Source: Escallonia rubra
Lineage: Eukaryota > Streptophyta > Magnoliopsida > Escalloniales > Escalloniaceae
Direction of reading: 5' to 3'
Length of the DNA stretch: 64,000 nt
NCBI GenBank assembly: GCA_033065855.1
Contig: JAVXUO010002681.1
Span: 62,001-126,000 of the forward strand
The notes beneath the pieces are model-generated. The model made no database searches. It was not told the DNA's origin and was given only the letters and a program-made list of their open reading frames with translations. Below, one piece after another: positions 55,445 through 64,000 of this stretch. A program made the translations under genes and the position numbers. Position 1 is the first letter of the stretch, and every line of letters starts with the position of its first letter.

Positions 55445-55748
55445 ATCTAAGACCGGCCGTACAACCAACCTTGCCTCGTGCATAGTGGCCACGGTCTTCT
55501 TGCTCTTCCTGGCTGTCGGAATCGTCGTCGTTTATTACTTCCTTCTCTTCAAACCGAAAGACCCTAAGATCGCCGTCGACGTCGTCCAGTTCCCGACCTT
55601 CTCCGTCGCCAACGGCATCGTGGACTTCACCTTCCTCCAGTACGTCACCGTCTCCAACCCCAACCGCGACGCCTTCACCCACTACGACAGCTCCCTCCAA
55701 CTCGCCTACTCCGACGCCCCAGTCGGCTTCATCTTCATTTTGCAGTGA
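55445..55748 (+). pseudogene. Captured LEA2 (NHL-type) fragment
   Basis: Reads TNLASCIVATVFLLFLAVGI, a membrane-spanning segment through VVVYYFLLFKPKDPKIAVDV, then QFPTFSVANGIVDFTF and SNPNRDAFTHYDSSLQLAYS. It matches the transmembrane region and first half of an LEA_2 (PF03168) domain as in NDR1/HIN1-like proteins. It ends GFIFILQ and stop at 55748, about half the usual domain. The frame is open from 55287, but the part before 55445 is out-of-frame DnaJ sequence. Confidence 0.85.
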
Positions 55749-55879
55749 ATCGTGTTGTACAGAGGGGCTTCATCTTCATTTTGGAATTTCAGCCAAATTC
55801 CAGGAAAACATTGTTGAGGGGCATTTATGTCTTTTTGCATTGCATCGTTAACACCGTAAGAAAAAATGTTACTTTTTGA

Positions 55880-55957
55880 GCGGAGTGTAATTTTTAAAGA
55901 TAGCGGTAGTGGAGTGTAATTACGTAAAACCTCAGGGGGTTTTAGTGTAATTTACCC
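55880..55957 (-). repeat. Right terminal inverted repeat of the MULE
   Basis: 78 bp, exact inverse of 54726-54803. Confidence 0.95.
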
Positions 55958-56643
55958 AAATTAATTTGAATAAATCAACATTCGAATTTAAATAAATCAC
56001 ACATCTTTTCAATAAAACTATTTTTAAAAATACAAAATATTTTCTAAAAAATAAATCACGTTTTTCGCGACCGCGGCTAAGTGCTAAGTGCTACTAAACT
56101 CGCGCACCCGCACGCGGGTAGCATGGAGACTAGCACATTCTAGTCTTATTACCAAGTATAAGATAAAAGCACTTTTACCCTTATAAACCCTTTTCAAAAC
56201 TCACTTCCAAGTAATGTTGGATAAAAGAGTGAGTTGTTTTCAAACAACTCAACTCACAAACCCAACAAAAGTTCGGTCCTCGTTTGACGACTTAATTCCT
56301 TCATACGACGAGTTGGAAGGTTAACAGGCATTGGCAGTATTGAAATGTGGAGTTGGGTTTTCTTGTTATAGTTATCGGCTGTGTCGGTGGCTAAAATGGA
56401 TGAAGTGGATGGGTTGTATGTGTGTAGTGGCAGGTTGATGTGTGTCTTTGGCAGGTGTGAAGAAGTGGTGGTTGTTGGATGATAATTTGTAATAGGGTGT
56501 GTTTAGTGGGTGCTTGTGGGTGTGTGAGTGTATGTGTGTGTATATAGTGTGTGTTTTATGTGTATTTCAGGGAAGTGCGTGACTGTTTCAGAGAGTGTGT
56601 GTGTGTGTGTGTGAATTCAATGCGTGTTAGTGTGTGTGATACA

Positions 56644-57912
56644 CATGGGCGGAGCTACAGTTGTACGAGAGGGGGCTATAGCCCCCCCTCAGATTTTGAA
56701 AAATTTATATATAGTATTTTTGCATTTTTTTCTCATTTTTTTGGCTCTCTCTCTCTCTCTTCGGCTCTCTCTTCTCTCTTCGGCTCTCTCTTCTCTTCTC
56801 AGACTTCTCACCATTCACCGAGACAAGACATCACCGGCGGCCGGCGCAACCGTAAGACCCACCACGACGGTCGACGGCGACGAACCTTGCACGACGACGA
56901 CTGTAGCTCCGGTCAACCCACGACTTGACGACTAGATCTACGCGACTAGGAAACCCGCGATCTAGATCTATGCGACTAGATCTACGCGAAGTTGCGAACC
57001 CAGTCAACCCACCACCCACGCGATCTACGCGACGCCGCGACGGCGACTCAGCAACGCCGCAACGGCAAGGACCCACGACGTGACGACGGCGACTCTTCAG
57101 TCTTCACTCACTCCAACGGTGAACGGTCCACCACTCCACCGCCGGCGGTAAGGACCCAGTGACCCCGGATCTACGCCGACGGCGAGTCGGAGACTTCGGT
57201 TGTACTGTCTTCACTCCAACAGTCCACCGGCGGCCAAAACTCCGGCGACCGGCGGCGACCGGAGACTCAGTGACAAGTATGTTCCAACTTCCAAACTTTA
57301 ATTTCACATTTCATAGTTTCATTGACTTGATCTAGTTGCCATCTCTATAAAATTTGTTTGTTATCTTTCTAGTATCATAGCTGAAATTAGGAATGGATTA
57401 TGGATAATCTTGAGCATTGAATTGAATCAATTGATTATGGATAATGTTGACTGTTGAGCATTGATTATGGTTAATGTTTAGCATTGATTATGGATATACA
57501 TGAGAATTGAATTAATTAATTATGGATAATATTGAGCATTGATTATGGATAATCTTGCGCATTGATTATGGTTAATGTTTAGCATTGATTATGAATAATC
57601 TTGAGATATTGATTATGGTTAATGTTTAGCATTGATTACGGATAATCTTGAGATATTGATTATGATTAATGTTTAATATTGATTATGGATAATCTTGAGA
57701 TATTGATTATGGTTAATGTTTAGCATTGAGATATCGAATGTGTGATTTAGTTGAATGGTGGGTTGAAATTAGGTTAACGCAATAATAAAACATGACTGAA
57801 AAAAGTAAAAGAATAATAAAAAAAAATTTGTTGCTATTTTACTAATAAAAAAAATTATTAATTTCAATATATATTTAGCACCCCCTGGGATGAAATCCTG
57901 GCTCCGCCCCTG
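56644..57912. mobile_element. hAT-like non-autonomous element
   Basis: Termini CATGGGCGGAGCTACAG (left) and, inverted at the right, CAGGGGCGGAGCCAGGATTT. A perfect 8-bp target duplication GTGATACA (56636-56643 and 57913-57920) is the hAT signature. 1269 bp, no transposase. Contents: CT-rich leader (56740-56800), GC-rich CGGCGAC block (56820-57270) and a 47-bp tandem repeat (57536-57722). Inserted in a TG-rich stretch of LTR region F. Confidence 0.88.
57536..57722. repeat. 47-bp tandem repeat, 4 copies
   Basis: Unit GCATTGATTATGGATAATCT plus TGAGATATTG and ATTATGGTTAATGTTTA; starts at 57536, 57582, 57629 and 57676. Confidence 0.9.
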
Positions 57913-60177
57913 GTGATACAGAGTGTGTTTGTGATTATAGGTTATGAAATGTGTATGGATGTATGATTGTAGTATCTGGTGGTTATGTGTGACACCAGTG
58001 GGTGTACGATGCGGGTGTTTGGGAAGGTGTGTATAGTGTGTAGTTGGAGTTGTGGCTGGATGATAGTGTGTTTAGGGGGTGCATGTAAGAGTTTGTGTAT
58101 GAATTTGTGTGTGCATGAATGGTTGTATGGGCACCGTGTGTGTTTGTGCGTGTGTGGCAGGAAATGGAGAAGGGTGGGTGAACAGTGTGTATGATTTAGG
58201 CCATCGAAGTAGAAAATGGTGGAAAATGTCACTATAAGCCCATTATTTCGTACAGCCTAGATTTTAGTTTTTAAAAGCCATTTCCGTTCTAATTTTGACT
58301 ACGTACAAAACTATAACCCCAGTTATTTTTGTAAGATCTATAACGTGTAATTTTCTTGGATTTTTCAGTGTCCTCAAAAAGCGTGAAAATGCTTTATGTA
58401 AAAGTATTACTCTTGATTTATTAAAAATAGTAAATTAGATTAATTTGGCCTGAAAATTTTATAGTGATTTTTTATGACTGAAATGTTTGAGTGTGTAAAG
58501 TTTCAAGACTTTTCAATATTGTTTATTAAGTGTGGTAACTTTGGTCGCCTTGTGCGCCGTTAAGAACTAGAGAGAGTTTTTTAAATAAAAGAACATTTTT
58601 CTAAAGGACTTTTTTGGCTTGATTTGAGCTTAATACTTTTATAGAACAATTTTGAAGTATTTTTGAAATTTTTGTGGTGCAATGGCCGACGGGGATATTC
58701 TGGTACTTTTACGTCAGGGAGTGTATTTGGTAGTTTTTCATACCAATTGGTGAATTTGGTGATATCGGGCGCAGGTTATCATATGGTTGTATATGTTTAC
58801 ATTATGTACATATTTGTGTATTTTGGACAAAGATTATCGTGTGAGTGTTATGGGGGCGAGTGTGTGCTGTGTTGTTGGTTTGTGTGTGTCTTTGTGGGAG
58901 ACAGTGACAGAGAGAAAGAAAGGGGATGGGTATTGGTACGGGTTGTCGAGACGATGGGTTGTGTTAGTCATTGTCTTGTAGCGTTCAAGAGAGTGAGTAA
59001 GAGAGTTAGAAAATCCGGATGGAGTCGGATGCATACGGATAGAATGAGAATGAAAGAAATTGAGGAAAATGGCTGGATTTCCTCTAAGTGAGTTTTCGAA
59101 GAAGTGGAGACGGGCGAGTATTTTATTGGCTCGCTCAAGAGGAGCTTGGAATGGACTAGGCAATTCTTTTGGTCAAGTGTAGCAAGCAATCATCGCACAT
59201 GATTCTGGTATCGAGGAAATGCATAGCATTATATAAGTGACATTTCCGATCCATCTAGTGTACTTTCTGATCCATCTAGTGTACATACATTGTATATGTT
59301 ATCTATTTTTAAGAAGTCTCTATTAATCATAAATGAACGGCTTGTAGTTAGCTTATTTCGAGAGTAAGGTTAAGAACTGTTCAGGAAGTTAATATCGAAT
59401 TTATAACATCACTGCATAGATCGAATCCTCATAAATGATTTTCCCTATTTAGGTTAATTCGAAGGATTTGTGTTTGAGGTTGATTAGCTTAACATAGCTT
59501 CAAACCGAGGTAAGGGATTTCTATCCGAAACCCAATTCATCAATTTGTCCTCGTTTATTTTTCAAAATTGCTATCGAATTTCTTTGGACTCTGTTATATC
59601 TGTTGTGAGAATGCGATACTTGCCTTTAATACCTTTTCTTGATCCTTAAGCGTTTATTTAAAATCTTGATTGATGCTCAGTATTTACTACTCTTTGGGCA
59701 TCGATTTATCCGTTGCATTTCCAATTATTGCATTCTGTACATTGACACGAGTTAGTATATTGAGAAGTTATAAGAATGGTCTGTATCGGGGGGTGATATA
59801 AGGATGGTTAGTACCTTGAGGGTCTAGCTAGTGTTCATATGCATATGTAACTACAATGTTATTGAGCATCGCCTTCGTGGCTTTGCTAAGTGATTTCCCT
59901 GCACTGCCTGTGTGGCTTTGTGTATCACTCATGTTCAATATCGTCTACATCGTTTCAGTGTGATTGAAATTGTTTATGTCTGTATATCTGTTTCAAGGAT
60001 TGAGTTGAATCTCTTCCCTTTATCGTTTTGAAGTGAATTTAATAATCATTTGTATTCCTTTTTCTGGATTTTTTAGCGACCTTACTGAGCGCTCAAAAGC
60101 TCACTCCCTTTTTCTGTTCCATTCTGCAGGAAATAATCGTCAGTAAGAGCTTGGAACCAATGAGCTTCATTATGTGT

Positions 60178-61514
60178 TGCCAAGGAAAGATGGTTCGCAT
60201 GCCACGTGAGGTGCCACAAAGGATGCACTCTGCGTTGGCTTCCAGGTAGACGAAGTGGGAGACAGCAAGGATGGAGTAAGGGCTGAGAGCAAGGCTCCCC
60301 AGACAGGTCACGAGGGCTGGCAGCGCCGCGTCAGCAGGGGGACGACGAACAGGGGCGACAGTCAGCAGTCGACAGTCCGCGTCAAGGGTGCAGCGTCGAT
60401 GATCCAACGTCAGGAGGTAGAATGTCTTTCTCTCACTAGAAATCCAGAGAGAATAGGTTTTAGAGAGAGAAAGTGAAATGTTGAAATGAGAGAGACGTCT
60501 CTCCGAATAAGCTCCAGAATCCACTATATATAGGCACAAATATGCACGTGTCATCAGCTGACACGTGTCGTCCTCAGGGAGTGACACGTCGCCGTAGGGG
60601 TCCCACAGTATTGATTGTCCGTCGGATATGCCGGTCCCCGAGTTCATGCCGCCCTGCCCTTGCAGCGTCCCTCTGCCTGTCTGAGGAGACTGACCACACT
60701 GCGGTAGCATGGTCAGAGCAGCCCGTTGCCCCAGCCTCCAGTCCAAGCCCTTACTGAATCCCACGAGATGCGTCATGAGACGCGCAGAGATCCTGGCAGC
60801 GGTGAAGGTTGCCCCTGCAGCCAACTGTCAGGCGTGCCGGACGCGATGCCCTCCGAGGACCTGCTCCCGTCCCGGAGTGACCCGCGGTTCATTGCCCTGA
60901 TGATGTCGATGATCAATGGTGATATGAGCGCACATGCTCACAGCTCGATACTCAGAGTCCGTGGCGGGGGGTCCTCATGCTAGAGCACTACGAGCGGAGC
61001 CCCCAGAAGCCTGTCGGTTGGGCACGCGGGCGAGGGCTGGCATTTGATTGAGCGGACAAAGGCCGGAGCCCGTCAGCTGATTGAGCCGGTGAGGGCTTAA
61101 GGGTTGCAAGCCCGTCCCGCCGCGAGGGCCGAAGCCCTGTCAGTTGATTGGGCCGGCGATGATGAGCGTCGCGCTACTGGAGATAGCAGGTGAGTGTTGG
61201 AGTGAGAATCCAGTGTCGGCAGCAGGTTCTTCCCTTCGCGGGGCAATGGAGGCCGACCCCCTTGGGGTGGCCGAACCCCTTGGAGTGGCCGACCCCTTGG
61301 CGTGGCCGACCCCCTTGGGGTGGCCGACCCCCTTAAGGTGGCCGACCCTATTGGGGGGGAGCACACTTTTTGATCGCCGTTCGGATGCTCGAGGCGCGGA
61401 GCACTTTCACCGAGCAATGATGTTGAGCGATGTTGACCGCCAAATGGGTGACGTGTCGCGCCACTGAGATCTCTTAGCGGGCCCCGGGGTGCGGTCCAGA
61501 ATAGGTTGTGAACA
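60178..61514 (-). repeat. Gypsy LTR G
   Basis: Starts TGCCAAGGAAAGATGG at 60178 and ends GTGAACA at 61514, followed by the polypurine-tract complement TAAGCCCCCTGCG. It is shorter (1.34 kb) than the 5656 copy because it lacks the 169-bp repeats. It carries two units of the 67-69-bp GAGGGCCGGAGCCC repeat (about 61040-61160) and six GGCCGACCCC motifs (61249-61350). Closest to the LTR of element A. Confidence 0.82.
60524..60592 (-). promoter_or_regulatory. LTR promoter module (copy G)
   Basis: TATATATAG-type TATA (60524-60534) with GCACGTGTCATCA, GACACGTGTC and GTGACACGTCGCC upstream on the minus strand. Confidence 0.6.
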
Positions 61515-61725
61515 TAAGCCCCCTGCGTACGGGGTGCGCAGAGGGGCAACCCGAGCGGGCGCCGCACACATAGACGGTGTTGGATGCACTTGGCATGGTC
61601 GCCGCTCAGTTCTTAGAGCCCGCTGCGAGGGTCGGAGCCCCCAGTTGATTGAGTGTACGAGGGCCGGAGCCCGTCATTTGATTGAGCCGGCGAGGGCATC
61701 ATGGTTGCGCGCCCGTCCCGCCGCG

Positions 61726-62205
61726 AGGGCCAGAGCCCTGTCAGTTGATTGGGCCAGCGAGGGCATTATGGTTGTACGACCGTCCCGTCGTGAGGGCTGG
61801 AGCCCTATCAGTTGATTGGGTCGGCGAGGGAATTATGGTTGCGAGCCCATCCCGGATGTGAGGGCCGGAGCCCTGTCGCTTTGATTGAGACGGCGATGGC
61901 TATAAGCTTGAGAGCCCATCCCGGATGCGAGGGCCGGAGCCCCGTCGCTTTGATTGAGACGGCGATGGCTATAAGCTTGAGAGCCCATCCCGGATGCGAG
62001 GGCCGGAGCCCCGTCGCTTTGATTGAGACGGCGATGGCTATAAGCTTGAGAGCCCATCCCGGATGCGAGGGCCGGAGCCCCGTCAGTTTGATTAAGACAG
62101 CGATGGCTATAAGGTTGAGAGCCCATCCTGGATGCGAGGGCCGGAGCCCCGTCGCTTTGATTGAGACGGAGATGGCTATAAGGTTGAGAGCCCATCCCGC
62201 CGTGA
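61726..62205. repeat. 67-69-bp tandem array
   Basis: AGGGCC(G/A)GAG recurs at 61726, 61793, 61861, 61930, 61999, 62068 and 62137 (spacings 67, 68, 69, 69, 69, 69). The last units are nearly identical. The 69-bp period keeps frames open on both strands, giving 23-residue repeats; these are not called as genes. Confidence 0.92.
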
Positions 62206-62680
62206 GGAGTCCTTGTGCTGAAGCACTTGGAGCGCATCAAGGTAGCATCCCGGAGGAGCCGTCTACCTAGCGAAAGGGGAGTTAAAGAGCTCCCTGGCAG
62301 AGATAGTGTCCCGGAGGGGTCGCCTATCCCCGCGGGTGAGTCCTTGTGCTGGAGCACTCGGAGTGAGTCAAGGTAGCATCCCGGAGGAGCCGTCTACCCG
62401 ACTGGCTGAGGTAGCATCCCGGAGGAGCCGTCTACCTGGCGGAAGGGGAGTTGAAGAGCTTCCTGGCAGAGATAGTGTCCCGGAGAAGTCGTATATCCCC
62501 GCGAGTGATGTACACTCCGGAGAGTGGGTTGAAGCATGTCCCACGACCAAGGCAAGGTGCGCATGGTGTAGTGAATGAGTGTGGTGCCTGGAGGGCATGT
62601 AACATGATTGTGGCGCACGGGTGCGGTGACTACAGTCAGGAGACAATACCGAGTGCCGGGGCACATATCACGAGAACAGT

Positions 62681-63070
62681 GCATGAGAACGGCGACGAGT
62701 GTCGCGGGACGATACTTGGTTCCGGGGCTACGTATCATGAGCACGGTGCATGAGAGCGGCGACGAGTGTCCTGGGATGATACTTGGTGCCGAGGGCACCT
62801 ATCATGAGAACGGTGCATGAGAGGGGCGACGAGTGTCGCGAGACGATACTTGGTGCCGGGGGTACGTATCATGAGCACGGTGCATGAGAGCGGCGACGAG
62901 TGTCGTGGGACGATACTGGGTGCCGAGGGCACCTATCATGAGAACGGTGCATGAGAGTGGCGACGAGTGTCGCGGGACGATACTTGGTGCCGAGGGCACC
63001 TATCATGAGAACGGTGCATGAGAGCGGCGGCGAGTGTCGCGGGACGATACTTGGTGCCGGGGGCACGTAA
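62681..63070. repeat. 67-bp tandem array
   Basis: GCATGAGA starts at 62681, 62748, 62815, 62882, 62949 and 63016. Each unit contains GGCGACGAGTGTCGCGGGAC and GATACTTGGTGCCG; five full copies and a partial one. Confidence 0.93.
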
Positions 63071-63775
63071 GGCGACAGAGAGCCAGTGGGATGGATGTAT
63101 CAGTGGCGCGGCGCATGGGCATGATGGCGTGTGAAAGTGCGTTGCGCGGTCACCAGCGACGAGGGTCACGGGGATGGCGGAAGGGCGATGAGAGTCGCGG
63201 AGGTGTCATGCGGACGCGGGCGACGAAGGTCGCGGAGACGGTGCGCCGGAGACGAGGGTCACGGAGCTGGCGTGCTAACGCGGGCGACGAATGTCGCGGA
63301 GATGGCGCGCAGGCGACAAGGGTCGCAGAGCTGGCGCGCGAATGCGGGCGACGAAGATCATGGAGATGGTGCGCTGGCGACGAGAGTCACGGAGGTGGCG
63401 GGCGGCGACGAAGGTCGCAAAGATGACGCGCGGGCGACGAGAGTCGCCTGGATAGTGAGCTGGCGGCCAGAGTCGCGAAGACGGTGCATAGGCTCTGGCG
63501 ACGAGGGCCGCGAAGACGGCGCCCGGCCGTTGCGACGAAGGTCGCGACTACGGCGTGCGCGCGACGGTAGTCGGCCGTTAAGGTAGGTGGCCGACCCCCT
63601 TAAGGGGGAAGGCACACCAAGACTGCTTCACAAAGGGAAAAAGCACGTGACTTGAGCATGTGTCGCTTTGACCGGCCTGTGAGCGTTGAAAAGTTGACCG
63701 TTGAAGATGCCGACGTGTCATGAGAATTGGGACCCCCAGTGGGCCTATAGGTGTGGCCAAGATAGGGTGGGAACA

Positions 63776-64000
63776 TAAGCCCCCTGCGTGTGGCGTACGC
63801 GGAGGGGCAACCCGAGTGGGCGCCGCACGGATAATCACTTAGCAAGATGTTGATGTTGTTTGGTCGGAGAGTTGTTGAGGGTCGGCATATGAGAGACGGC
63901 GATGAAGGCCACGGAGATGGTGTCCGGGCGACGAGCGACGAAGGTTGCGAAGACGGCGCCTGGGCGGCGGGCGACGAAGGTCGCGGATACGGCGCCCGGG
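63776..64000. other. Gypsy internal edge and CpG-rich repeats at window end
   Basis: 63776-63890 matches the polypurine-tract-side internal sequence at 7836-7950 (GGGCAACCCGAG, GGCGCCGCACG, AGCAAGAT). From about 63893 it changes to GGCGACGAAGGTCGCGG-type repeats like those inside LTR H. No gene seen. Confidence 0.6.

Larger units (their letters stand above)
54726..55957 (+). mobile_element. Pack-MULE-like element with DnaJ and LEA2 pieces
   Basis: Perfect 78-bp terminal inverted repeats (54726-54803 and 55880-55957) starting GGGTAAATTACACTAAAACC, and a perfect 9-bp target duplication AAATTAATT (54717-54725, 55958-55966). Long terminal repeats and a 9-bp duplication are the Mutator signature. 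There is no transposase. The 1232-bp element carries a DnaJ fragment (55259-55400) and LEA2 sequence (55445-55748), plus a short internally deleted LEA2 copy (about 55212-55257). The perfect terminal repeats suggest recent mobility. Confidence 0.93.
53649..60177. mobile_element. LTR-like region F, interrupted twice
   Basis: Begins TGTAACACCCC, as the solo LTR at 27683. Its right part (about 59330-60135) follows the same order of motifs as 29100-29990, including GAGCATCGCCTTCGTGGCTTTG and ACTGAGCGCTCAAAAGCTCA. After removing the MULE (54726-55957) and hAT (56644-57912) insertions about 4 kb remain, with GC-rich 53920-54180, TG-rich 56380-56640 and 57913-58200. The end TGTTACA was not found; the gypsy LTR at 60178 interrupts it. 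No coding domain seen in the LTR sequence itself. Confidence 0.65.
61600..63775 (-). repeat. Partial gypsy LTR H, rich in tandem arrays
   Basis: Ends GGGAACA at 63775 followed by TAAGCCCCCTGCG, as other family LTRs, and contains the 169-bp-type block (62215-62510), the 67-bp array (62681-63070) and GCGACGAAGGTCGCGG repeats (63150-63560). The normal LTR start with the promoter module is missing. Instead it joins about 85 bp of polypurine-tract-side sequence left over from LTR G, indicating recombination between elements. Confidence 0.75.

Noticed and set aside
54945..55700. 251-codon minus-strand frame opposite the MULE cargo
   Set aside because: Antisense to the recognisable DnaJ and LEA2 fragments; no homology signal of its own.
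58663..59091. 142-codon plus-strand frame in LTR region F
   Set aside because: Low-complexity TG-rich LTR sequence; no domain recognised.
61726..63070. CRISPR-like regularly spaced repeats
   Set aside because: Head-to-tail tandem arrays without unique spacers, inside a plant retroelement LTR; CRISPR arrays are not expected here.

Overview
The window is nuclear DNA from a land plant, almost certainly an angiosperm with a large, repeat-rich genome. This rests on the element types: Ty3/gypsy and Ty1/copia (including SIRE-like) LTR retrotransposons, CACTA (En/Spm) elements with TNP2/TNPA, a Mutator-like element and a hAT-like element. It also rests on plant gene fragments (F-box with associated domain, REM-type B3, UGT91-like glycosyltransferase, LEA2, JJJ1-like DnaJ). 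No intact, convincing single-copy host gene is present, and the species cannot be fixed from the sequence.

Layout, left to right. 1-4190: minus-strand gypsy element (RT, protease, gag, PBS, truncated LTR). 4191-5655: left end of a CACTA element. 5656-12505: second member of the same gypsy family, with gag but no pol; G-rich and tandem-repeat filler replaces pol. 12506-21155: non-autonomous CACTA element containing a recent gypsy insertion (12850-19223, target duplication CCCTC). 21156-31062: SIRE-like copia element with gag, decayed pol, an extra 3' ORF and a 3' LTR that itself contains a solo LTR (27683-30237, target duplication CTTAT). 31063-31100: a CACTA terminus. 31101-32836: minus-strand copia relic. 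32837-38240: CACTA element with decayed TNPA and TNP2 genes and a fold-back MITE. 39095-40180: F-box pseudogene.

40780-41792: another truncated LTR of the first gypsy family. 41796-45652: complete-ended CACTA element (target duplication TTA) carrying a two-exon B3 gene and the start of a UGT gene. 45656-48546: LTR remnants and low-complexity DNA. 48547-50673: internally deleted copia element. 51154-53089: solo LTR of the first gypsy family. 53114-53274: one unidentified coding exon. 53649-60177: LTR-like region interrupted by a Pack-MULE-like element (54726-55957, 78-bp perfect terminal repeats, 9-bp target duplication) carrying DnaJ and LEA2 pieces, and by a hAT-like element (56644-57912, 8-bp target duplication). 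60178-64000: rearranged LTRs of the first gypsy family with 67- and 69-bp tandem arrays.

There is no operon-like cooperation between genes. The organising logic is nested insertion, deletion and gene-fragment capture. The most informative objects are the two gene-capturing DNA transposons, the gag-only gypsy family whose LTR promoter keeps a TATA/ACGT-core module in several copies, and the recent gypsy element with a dead protease. Many in-frame stops look like C-to-T changes (CAA, CAG or CGA to a stop), as expected for methylated, silenced elements.
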